Shown here one piece after another: positions 1 to 6,864 of a stretch of DNA of 17,844 bases; positions within the stretch are counted from its first letter, which is position 1; each line of letters opens with the position of its first letter. The position numbers were made by a program, and so were the translations under genes. Source of the DNA: CAYLZW01 sp964388085 (GTDB lineage: Bacteria > Myxococcota > UBA727 > CAYLZW01); NCBI GenBank assembly GCA_964388085.1, contig CAYLZW010000104.1, positions 1 to 17,844 on the forward strand. The letters are read 5' to 3'. Below the pieces are notes generated by a model. It was not told the DNA's origin, did no database searches, and was given only the letters and a program-made list of their open reading frames with translations.

Positions 1-173
1 CGCTGCCGCATGGCGGGGCCGCTCACAAGACCGACGCGGCGAGCATGTACGATCATCACGACCTCGCCGTCTGCTTCCAGCGCTGCGGCCCAGCCGAGGC
101 CGTCGAGGTAGAAGCGGCGCGCGCGATCGAGATCCGTGACCACGAGGGTGACGAAGTTGAGGCGTGGTTCCAT
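1..173 (-). CDS. VOC family (glyoxalase/bleomycin-resistance fold) protein, N-terminal part only
   Basis: The coding strand runs off the left edge, so only the first 57 residues are seen. They read as one beta-alpha-beta unit of the vicinal oxygen chelate fold: MEPRLNFVTLVV, then the typical TDLDRARRFYLDGLGW segment, then a strand containing EVVMIVHARRVGL. VOC proteins are small metal-binding lyases, dioxygenases or binding proteins; the substrate cannot be told from this half-module. The chosen ATG at 173 starts right before the first beta strand, as is usual for the family. An in-frame ATG at 224 would add 17 residues (MTGFRLDARQRSPYNAR), which look poorly conserved in style. Neither start has a clear ribosome binding site. 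The gene follows the large secreted protein on the same strand and is probably unrelated to it. Confidence 0.65.
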   Translation of the reverse strand, partial: MEPRLNFVTLVVTDLDRARRFYLDGLGWAAALEADGEVVMIVHARRVGLVSGPAMRQ

Positions 174-253
174 GCGGGCGTTGTAAGGGGAGCGCTGGCG
201 CGCGTCGAGACGGAAGCCGGTCATCGTGGCGTTCGGTTGTTGTCCGCAGCCCG

Positions 254-3200
254 CTACGGGAGCTGCACGGCGAACACGCCCACCCCCTCTTCGCTCCAAG
301 CGATGAATGACCCTTCCATGGTGGGCGAGCTGGCGCGCGTCGTCCCATCGGAGAGATCCCGGGCCGGCACCGTCGCGCCCGGATCATAGAGGACGATCTT
401 CTGCTCCGGCCCAAACGGACCAATGAGCTCCTCGAATACCGTGAGCGGGCCCTCGAGATATGGGCGCGTGCGCCCAGACGCTCCGCCCGGCAACTGCGTC
501 ACTGCGCCGGTGGCGAGATCCACGAGGAAGATCTCGAAGCGACCCGAGGTGGTCTCGAAGTCGTCTACTGCGAGGGTGGCGTCATCGAGGGACAGGCCGA
601 CGGTATTGGTCAGCGTACGGTCCAACATGACTACCGTATCGACCCAGCCGGGCGCCTGAGCGACGTGCAACGCGTTCGCGTCGTCGAGCCAAGAGACGCG
701 CCCGGCGTCCGCGCCGAAACGCACATCGACGAAGAGCGCGGTAGGCGCGTCGGCGACCCGCTGCGGGACACCGCCGGGAAGCGCCATGGCGTGGACGTAA
801 CGACCTTCACCGGCGACATCTTCGACCCAGGCGAGGACGCCATCTCCAACGCTTGGCGTCGTCTGGGTCGCTTCGTAGTCCAAGAACGGGCCGGTGCTTG
901 CGCCTGGCGTCGAATAGGCCCACGAGTAGAGCCGATAGTCATTGCGAGCGGCGCGGTCATCCGACCAGATAACCTCGCCATTACCGATCTGCGGCTTACC
1001 AGAGACAAATGCTCCGACAGGAAGGTCGAGAGACCACACGCCGTTCGCGCAGAGGTCATGAACGAACAGGGTCCGCATACCCGCCTCGCCGGCGCTTCCA
1101 CCCACGTAGACAGCATAGCCTTCAGAAGACACGCTCACCGCTCGGCCACCCGTAGAAATCTGACGAACGACGCCATCACCAATGCACGTGCGGGGATCGC
1201 ATCCGTCCGGCCGCGGGAGTACCTCCATCGTGCAACACTGCGCCTCAGTCGATAACGGCGGGGTGACGCTCGTCTCTGTGGCTTTAAAGCTCACTGTGTA
1301 GGTGCCGGCAGCAGGGGCCATAGTGTCGGTGGTCCACACGTTCGTGCCGCTCGAGCGCGTCATCCGCAACTCGGTTCGTCTTCCCTCCCCCTCGATTATG
1401 CATTTTACGTCGAGTGCATCGTGGTTTGGATCGATAAAAATGGTGCCGATACGAACTGGGTCGCACTCATACAGCTGATAGCCTGGCTGGCTCCACGCCT
1501 CAGGCGGCAGCAGCGGATCGATACTGGCCGCATAGCCGCCGCCGCCCCAGATCGGCGGCAGGTTTCCGATCTCGATGACGACAGTGAAGGGGTGGCTCGA
1601 CTCGCCATCGTCATCGATGGCGGTCAGGGTCACGTTTCTCGGCCCTTGTTCGTCCGGCGGGGTCACCCCGACCGTCGCTGCCCAGGTCGCGCTGCCAACT
1701 ACCTGCGTGAGGATCGCGTCTGCGGGACCGCCAATCTCGCTGGCGTCGAGCACCACGCTTACCACGTCGACGAACGTGTTGGGGTCATCAACCTCGGCCG
1801 TGAACGTCACCTCGATGGTTCTGCCTGGGTGCACCGCGTGGTGAGACGACCGTCCGGTGACCACGAGTGGCGGACGGTTCAGGACCCGGACAAGCACGGT
1901 TGGCTCCGGAGTATCGGCCGCGCACCTGCGGTTCACACCGCCGAGGCTCAGTCCGGCGTCGTCCGTGGCCGACACCGTGATGACGTAGGGTTCATCTCCC
2001 GGGTCGTCGTTATCCGAGTGTGGGTAGTCGATACTGACCGGTTCCATCCGAAACGTGGTCAGGCCTGTGGTTGGATCGGAGACTCCGGCTTCGAAGGCGG
2101 CGCTCGTCAGCGGAGGCTCTGTCAGAAGGCCGAAGGGCTGCACGCCGCTCACGTTGATCGCTGAGGCGTGGAGCTCGAGGCACAGGCCGTCGTTGTTGCC
2201 GTCGGTGACCGGAAAGAACAAGTCTGGCAGCGGCTCGCCGGGAGCCGCCGCGAGGACCTGCTCTTCATCGTGGTCGCAGGCCACCGTGGGGGCGACGTTG
2301 TCGATAGATGCCACCGTGTCAAACGTGGGCCCCGTCAGCGCGTCCGGCGCCAGTGCGGGATCGAAGTCGATGTCGTCAGTGGCGAAGGCTTGCGCCTCCC
2401 ACGTCGCGGGCGCGCATGAGCTTCGGTCGTTGCGCGGCCAGGCGACGGCGACGTCACCGGCGAAGAGGACGGTATCCGGGCCGATGGAGGTGCCGTCCGC
2501 CGCCGTAAAGACCTTCGGGGTGGCGGCGAAGATGTCGCTGACGACCGTGACCGTCGTCGAGCCGCCGAGGTCGCCCTCGGGATCGACAACGGTGACCTCC
2601 ACCCGCACGGTGTCGTCAGGCACGGCGGCCGCCGGAACGAATTGGACATCAGTGACCACGGGGGCTCGCGCGGAGGTCGGGAGGATGCGCAGGTACGCGA
2701 GACCGACCGAGCTGCGTCGCGGCGCGTCGCCAGCGACCACGAAGAGATGTGCGAGGGACGAGCCGTCGGGGAGATCGGCGGACGCTCCGCCCAGATCGCC
2801 GGGAAGGCTCAGCTCCAGGGTGCCCTCGGACCACGAGCGGACCTCAAGCTCCGTCTGCGCGCTGTCGTACAGGAAGACCTGCCCCGGCAGCACGCCAAAG
2901 TTCATGCCCGTGAGCACTACAGAGTCATCATCAAAATGGACAGTCGCAGCGATGTCTCGTTCGTTGTCCACGTCAATGACGGGCACGCGATCGCACCAGT
3001 TCGACACCGTCAAATAACCAAGCTCAGCCGAGTTGCTTCCCGTAACTGGGCTGACGCTCATTCGCTGGCCAGGGTCAGACACGTATCCGGGGTGAACGTA
3101 GTAGGGTATCGCGTCACGGTCATCGCCGGACTCTGTTAAGCCATAATGGCCACAAATCGGATCGATCGGGATGAGGACGCCTGGCGCGTCCGGGACCGCG

Positions 3201-4900
3201 TCTGTCTCCCGCTTCTCCACATGAGCACCGCCATATTCCGGTCGCGTTCCCTTGTATGCACGGTCTGCAAAATAGCGGCAGAACGCCTGATCGGTGGGCT
3301 GTTCCGAACCGCGCGTCTCGTCGATCACGAACGCAAAAAGATCCTCATCACAGAAGTAGTCGGCGTGAGCACGATTGAAGAAGCCAAATATAGCGCGTCG
3401 GTCGCCGCCCGTCGACTCGTCCACCTCTGGAAGGTTTTCGAAATCCTCCGGCTCCAGCCAGCTGGCGACATCGTAACTCCCCCCCGGCGCTGCTCCCAAA
3501 AGACCGGAGAAGTCCCCGGAAGCAGCCTGCGTTCCGTTAGGGTCGTCACGGCTCCAGCGCCAAAGATCCCAGAAGACCTCAATGGTATCGGGACGAAAGT
3601 CGCCTGCGTCACCCAAGCCGAAGGTGCCGTCCAGAAATGTCAGCCCCATTCTGGCCAACGTCGCTGGGTTGTAAACGCTGCCGTGTAACCCGGCGTAAAA
3701 GGAGCGATTCGTTGCCCAGTTTTCCCAGCAATCGCGGTCGTCGACACGGCGGGATGGCGGCGGGGTCGTCGACGGGTCTAAAACGATCTCCCAGGCGCCA
3801 TAAGCCCCGTCGTCCCCTTGCGCGAAGGATCGGATGACCTCGGCCCAGCCGCGCTTGCTGCACTCCAGCATCTGAGACATTTGAGGGCGTACGTCGTAGC
3901 TGTACCCATCAAAGTTTCCGAGACCGAAAGGTGCGGAGCCCGTGCCGGTGACGTTCTCTGTCAGACGATAATCGCCGATGCCATCCAGGGGTGTGCCCGC
4001 GGCTTGAGAGAACTGCATAGGCACTACGGTGCCATCTTCGAGGATCGGGGAGCACATGGGATCCGGCACGGTGGTGAGACCTTGCGCACCGTGAATCAGG
4101 CCGGCGAAGCTTCCGATGACTAGGTTCGGCTCGGGACGTGGATCACTTAGATCATTGAGGTCCGAGCTGCCCCACCGCTCCCACATATGTCCAACGGACC
4201 AGCGGTCTTGTAGATAGTGTTGTGCGTAGCCTTCGTAGAGGAGCGCCTCGAGCTCCGCCTCCTGCACGAAGCGCCGGTATTCCTCATAGGCGCCGGGCTG
4301 CTGAAGCAGCCGCTGACGCATATCGTTGGCGCGCCTTGCAAGGCTCATGGCTGTGGCGTGCGCCTTCAGATACGTGAGCTTCGCCTGTGTGCCGAAGTGG
4401 TTGGCGTTCAGGACGCCCATCCATCCCTTGAACGCATGGCACGGCTCATCGCTGAGCCGGTCGAGCAGGAAGCTGTCCACCATCCCAGCGGGGACTGGTG
4501 GACAGTAGCGGTGCTTATTGATCCAGTCGTATACGGTCCAGCTGTAATCCGGCATTCCGCCAAAGTGGGCGGGGGAAGGAAGGTGGCGTTCTTCGACGAT
4601 CGTGAATACGTCGTCCCCTCGAGGGCTGTCCAAATAGAGATCGTCGCGGAACCAGGTCGCGTTCCAGTCGCTAATCTCGAAAACATTGTCGGAGCCTGGG
4701 CCGATGGTGAAGACATCGACCCCCATGGCTGATAGCGTCAGGCTTGAAATCGTGGAGTGTTCATTCGCGCCGCCTTGGCTGTCGAGATACGGTCCCCACC
4801 AGCCGACATCGTGAACCGCCTTCGTGTCCCAGGCCCCGCCCTCGGACGGAAGCAGGGCGCAAACGAGCGCGACGGTCACCAGCCACACGAGGCGCTTCAC
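254..4900 (-). CDS. Giant secreted protein: zinc-phospholipase-C-like domain, IPT/Ig-like domains and C-terminal beta-propeller
   Basis: Protein of 1548 residues. Residues 1-23 form a signal peptide (VKRLVWLVTVALVCALL, cleavage near GGA|WD). The mature chain would begin with Trp24, and the N-terminal part contains H48 (NEHS), D118 (MPDYSW), H168 (NANHF) and H228-Y-L-Q-D232-x5-H238. This layout recalls zinc-dependent phospholipase C and S1/P1 nuclease folds, in which the mature N-terminal Trp and several His/Asp residues bind zinc. About 645-735 looks like an IPT/TIG domain, about 750-1115 like Ig/cadherin-type repeats (NRPPLVV, NLPPIW), and about 1240-1548 like a WD/TolB-type propeller with repeated short strands. 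GTG at 4900 is preferred: it overlaps the upstream stop as GTGA and has AGGTGA 8 bases upstream. An in-frame GTG at 4933 would add 11 residues without a better signal. Base composition around 2900-4700 is visibly less GC-rich than its neighbours. The enzyme activity is inferred, not shown. Confidence 0.85.
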   Translation of the reverse strand: MKRLVWLVTVALVCALLPSEGGAWDTKAVHDVGWWGPYLDSQGGANEHSTISSLTLSAMGVDVFTIGPGSDNVFEISDWNATWFRDDLYLDSPRGDDVFTIVEERHLPSPAHFGGMPDYSWTVYDWINKHRYCPPVPAGMVDSFLLDRLSDEPCHAFKGWMGVLNANHFGTQAKLTYLKAHATAMSLARRANDMRQRLLQQPGAYEEYRRFVQEAELEALLYEGYAQHYLQDRWSVGHMWERWGSSDLNDLSDPRPEPNLVIGSFAGLIHGAQGLTTVPDPMCSPILEDGTVVPMQFSQAAGTPLDGIGDYRLTENVTGTGSAPFGLGNFDGYSYDVRPQMSQMLECSKRGWAEVIRSFAQGDDGAYGAWEIVLDPSTTPPPSRRVDDRDCWENWATNRSFYAGLHGSVYNPATLARMGLTFLDGTFGLGDAGDFRPDTIEVFWDLWRWSRDDPNGTQAASGDFSGLLGAAPGGSYDVASWLEPEDFENLPEVDESTGGDRRAIFGFFNRAHADYFCDEDLFAFVIDETRGSEQPTDQAFCRYFADRAYKGTRPEYGGAHVEKRETDAVPDAPGVLIPIDPICGHYGLTESGDDRDAIPYYVHPGYVSDPGQRMSVSPVTGSNSAELGYLTVSNWCDRVPVIDVDNERDIAATVHFDDDSVVLTGMNFGVLPGQVFLYDSAQTELEVRSWSEGTLELSLPGDLGGASADLPDGSSLAHLFVVAGDAPRRSSVGLAYLRILPTSARAPVVTDVQFVPAAAVPDDTVRVEVTVVDPEGDLGGSTTVTVVSDIFAATPKVFTAADGTSIGPDTVLFAGDVAVAWPRNDRSSCAPATWEAQAFATDDIDFDPALAPDALTGPTFDTVASIDNVAPTVACDHDEEQVLAAAPGEPLPDLFFPVTDGNNDGLCLELHASAINVSGVQPFGLLTEPPLTSAAFEAGVSDPTTGLTTFRMEPVSIDYPHSDNDDPGDEPYVITVSATDDAGLSLGGVNRRCAADTPEPTVLVRVLNRPPLVVTGRSSHHAVHPGRTIEVTFTAEVDDPNTFVDVVSVVLDASEIGGPADAILTQVVGSATWAATVGVTPPDEQGPRNVTLTAIDDDGESSHPFTVVIEIGNLPPIWGGGGYAASIDPLLPPEAWSQPGYQLYECDPVRIGTIFIDPNHDALDVKCIIEGEGRRTELRMTRSSGTNVWTTDTMAPAAGTYTVSFKATETSVTPPLSTEAQCCTMEVLPRPDGCDPRTCIGDGVVRQISTGGRAVSVSSEGYAVYVGGSAGEAGMRTLFVHDLCANGVWSLDLPVGAFVSGKPQIGNGEVIWSDDRAARNDYRLYSWAYSTPGASTGPFLDYEATQTTPSVGDGVLAWVEDVAGEGRYVHAMALPGGVPQRVADAPTALFVDVRFGADAGRVSWLDDANALHVAQAPGWVDTVVMLDRTLTNTVGLSLDDATLAVDDFETTSGRFEIFLVDLATGAVTQLPGGASGRTRPYLEGPLTVFEELIGPFGPEQKIVLYDPGATVPARDLSDGTTRASSPTMEGSFIAWSEEGVGVFAVQLP

Positions 4901-5340
4901 GGCGTCACCTGCGCGGGCGCCGTCGGTCTGCACACTCCGCCGCGCCGAACAAAAACCTCCTCGAACGCGTCCATCCGAGCCGCCTCGGTGGTTAAATCAC
5001 GGGCCCTGCGTGAGAGCTCGTCCCGGCAGGGAGCCGGGCAGGTTGACTCCGCGTTACAGGAGAGCACGTCGCCACCCTCGTCCATGCAGCGAATGAATGA
5101 GCTCAGGCAGCCACCCCACTGCGCAACGGGATCGTCGACGAGCGGGTTCATCTTCACCTCGAGCTGGCCAATGTGACCGAAGTCGTCCGCTCGAAGCGTG
5201 ACGCAACCCTCCGAGCAGCCGGGCTCCCACGCGACAGTGGTCTCGCGCCATGGGTCCTCGAGATCCTGTCCTGTGCATGCGCCGGCCAGCGCCGCTGTGC
5301 CAAGGAGGGCGGCCATAGACAGAGTTTGTAGGGTAGGCAA
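4897..5340 (-). CDS. Small cysteine-rich lipoprotein, translationally coupled to the giant secreted protein
   Basis: A 147-residue protein. The hydrophobic N-terminus ends in a lipobox-like LAGAC, so Cys22 would be lipidated after signal peptidase II cleavage. The mature part has eight further cysteines (PGC, EGC, GGCL, IRC, LSC, STC, APC, GVC), enough for four disulfides in an exported protein. I recognise no family. The TTG start at 5340 is chosen because AGGGGG lies 4 bases upstream and the reading starts just before the signal sequence; the first ATG (5316) has no ribosome binding site. The frame stays open up to a GTG at 5541, but that extension is Arg-rich and would bury the signal peptide. 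The signal sequence lacks the usual N-terminal positive charge, so the start is uncertain. The stop overlaps the start of the next gene as GTGA, arguing that the two products are made together. Confidence 0.65.
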   Translation of the reverse strand: MPTLQTLSMAALLGTAALAGACTGQDLEDPWRETTVAWEPGCSEGCVTLRADDFGHIGQLEVKMNPLVDDPVAQWGGCLSSFIRCMDEGGDVLSCNAESTCPAPCRDELSRRARDLTTEAARMDAFEEVFVRRGGVCRPTAPAQVTP

Positions 5341-5368
5341 GGTTCCCCCTGATGTTTGCGGCACGGGC

Positions 5369-5374
5369 AGACTA
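5369..5374 (-). promoter_or_regulatory. Candidate -10 element (TAGTCT) for the Cys-rich lipoprotein/giant protein pair
   Basis: TAGTCT lies about 28 bases upstream of the TTG start at 5340, which would give a leader of some 20 bases that includes the AGGGGG ribosome binding site. It resembles the TAGGCT/TAGCCT hexamers upstream of three other genes in this window. No good -35 is seen at 16-18 bases; TTGGGC occurs at 19. Weak evidence. Confidence 0.22.
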
Positions 5375-5601
5375 ACCGATTGCAGGTCATGCCGCCCAAA
5401 AGACGCGCCTCGGCGTCCGCGGCACCCTCGTTGTGGATAAAGATCAGGGCGTGACCGACGCGCGTGGGTCGCGGACTGCCCGGCTTCCCGGAGAGCATCT
5501 CGCGGCCGGAGCTCGTCGAGCAGGGGCTCCAGCCGCTTCACGGTGTCGCTGACGCTCTCGGCACCTGCCTACGGCAGAGGCGAAGTGCGTACCAGCAGCG
5601 G

Positions 5602-6243
5602 TCAGCCTGGGCCGGCGTCCTCGCAGCCGTTCGTGCCGCACCAGCCGCAGGGGTCGAACGCGTGCGCGCAGCGGTTGTCGACGCACACCGCGCCGATGGG
5701 CGGGTTGCCGTCACAGCTGGCGTCGTTCAGGAGATCGCGCAGCTCCTGACAGTCCTCCGACCAGCCGCGATCGGTCATCGCCTCGGCCTCGCTCGCGGAG
5801 GCGGCGTTGACCGCGATTCCCCATTTGCTCGTCAATCCGCCGCTCAAGCAGCTGCACCAATCGACGCTCTGAGGCTGGTAGTTGACGAGGACGCAGTCGG
5901 TGTCCTGCGCGCAGTTGAAATGCGATTCGTCCGCCACGAAGGCGGACCACGCCTGCATGAGCTCCACGTCGTCCTCGTCGCCGCCGGCAGGGACGTCGCA
6001 GGAGAGCGACGCCTCGTCCGGATCGCCGCTGTCGATAACGCCGCTGTCGATGACGCCGCTGTCGATGACGCCGCTGTCGATGACGCCGCTGTCGATGAGG
6101 CCGATGACGCCGCTGTCGCTGACGCCGCTGTCGGATTGTCCGGCATCCTCGCCGCCGTCCAGCGTGCCGGCGTCGTTGTCTGCGTCGTTGGGAGCGCAGC
6201 CGACGAGGACGAGCGCGAACAAGGCTGGCGTGATTCGATTCAT
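5602..6243 (-). CDS. Lipoprotein with DSGVI tandem repeat linker and Cys-rich C-terminal domain
   Basis: A 213-residue protein. MNRITPALFALVLVGC is a lipoprotein signal with lipobox LVGC (Cys16). Residues 17-75 form an acidic, low-complexity linker with repeated D-S-G-V-I units (about 36-73), a style common in myxobacterial surface lipoproteins, which probably holds the globular part away from the membrane. The C-terminal part, from about residue 80, has many paired cysteines (NCAQDTDCVLV, WCSCL, EDCQEL, ASCDG, AVCVDNRC, PCGWCG), which suggests a disulfide-stabilised domain of unknown role. The frame and codon use are clear. No ribosome binding site precedes the ATG; instead TAGGCT ends 6 bases before it, so the message may be leaderless. 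The gene lies 74 bp downstream of the next lipoprotein gene on the same strand. Confidence 0.85.
   Translation of the reverse strand: MNRITPALFALVLVGCAPNDADNDAGTLDGGEDAGQSDSGVSDSGVIGLIDSGVIDSGVIDSGVIDSGVIDSGDPDEASLSCDVPAGGDEDDVELMQAWSAFVADESHFNCAQDTDCVLVNYQPQSVDWCSCLSGGLTSKWGIAVNAASASEAEAMTDRGWSEDCQELRDLLNDASCDGNPPIGAVCVDNRCAHAFDPCGWCGTNGCEDAGPG
6025..6138 (-). repeat. 15-bp tandem repeat (GCCGCTGTCGATGAC on the plus strand) coding for DSGVI units
   Basis: Seven 15-bp units are visible: four near-identical copies at 6025-6084, one ending GAG at 6085-6099, then a 9-base partial unit at 6100-6108, then two diverged copies at 6109-6138. The unit length is a multiple of three, so gain or loss of copies keeps the lipoprotein in frame and only changes linker length. 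The near identity of the first units points to recent slippage or recombination. Confidence 0.9.
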
Positions 6244-6249
6244 GCCGGC

Positions 6250-6255
6250 AGCCTA
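6250..6255 (-). promoter_or_regulatory. Candidate -10 element TAGGCT placed for a leaderless start at 6243
   Basis: TAGGCT occupies positions -12 to -7 relative to the A of the lipoprotein ATG, where transcription would begin at or next to the start codon. No Shine-Dalgarno sequence lies in the 20 bases upstream, which fits a leaderless message. No matching -35 is evident. Confidence 0.25.
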
Positions 6256-6317
6256 GCACACGACGCTGACAGCCGCTCCCCGAGGCCTCCAGACCTCCGC
6301 CTCTGCGTACAGCTCGC

Positions 6318-6833
6318 TCAACGGAGGGCGGCGTTGTAGCGGTCGGCGGCGTCGAGCGCGCGCTCGTGTGGGAGGACGGGGTAGAGCATCTCCTCGCCGG
6401 CCTCCTCGGCGTACACGAGGCCGAGCGGGATCGCCGCGATGCTGCCCATGAGCAGGAGCGCCCCCGGCACGACGAGCGCGATGCCGAGGTCATTGTCGTA
6501 CTCGCTGAGCATCACGATGCCGCCGCCGAGGGCGACGCTGCTGGCGACGATGGCGGGGATGCCCGAATAGGCGAGCACCTGCAGCCAGATCTGCTCGTTC
6601 ACGAGACCCGCGCGGTGCTGGCGAATGGCCTCCACGGCGCGCGCGTCACCGGCGATGCGGTAGAAGTCCTCCTCGTCGATGCGGGAGCGACCTTGGCGAA
6701 AGTCGCCGGGCGCGGGGGCCGCCAGGGAGTCGCCCGTGGCGTCGTTTAGGCCGCTGCCCGCGACGGTCAGGCAGCCGGAGGCGCCGACGCCGACGAGCGC
6801 GATGGCGAGGACGGTAGGCAGCGATGTGCGCAT
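6318..6833 (-). CDS. Lipoprotein with two predicted membrane segments, unknown function
   Basis: A 171-residue protein starting MRTSLPTVLAIALVGVGASGC, a lipoprotein signal with lipobox ASGC (Cys21). A polar stretch with DEEDFYRIAGDARAVEAIRQHR follows, then two hydrophobic segments (about 90-110 around IPAIVASSVALGGGIVML, and about 117-140 around IALVVPGALLLMGSIAAI) and a short polar tail ending AADRYNAALR. Small lipoproteins with this layout are frequent in myxobacterial genomes, but I know no assigned function. GGGAG sits 4 bases before the ATG. The gene begins 31 bp after the stop of the multiheme cytochrome gene on the same strand, so the two may be cotranscribed. Confidence 0.82.
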   Translation of the reverse strand: MRTSLPTVLAIALVGVGASGCLTVAGSGLNDATGDSLAAPAPGDFRQGRSRIDEEDFYRIAGDARAVEAIRQHRAGLVNEQIWLQVLAYSGIPAIVASSVALGGGIVMLSEYDNDLGIALVVPGALLLMGSIAAIPLGLVYAEEAGEEMLYPVLPHERALDAADRYNAALR

Positions 6834-6864
6834 GGCGCTCCCACGCTCGAGAGACGGTGGGACG

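Noticed and set aside
6025..6138. CRISPR-like repeat array
   Set aside because: Units are contiguous 15-mers without spacers and code in frame for a lipoprotein linker.
5464..6339. Plus-strand 291-codon frame with repeated AAVDD units
   Set aside because: It is the complement of the DSGVI minisatellite and Cys-rich lipoprotein; the repeats of the chance frame simply mirror the DNA repeat.
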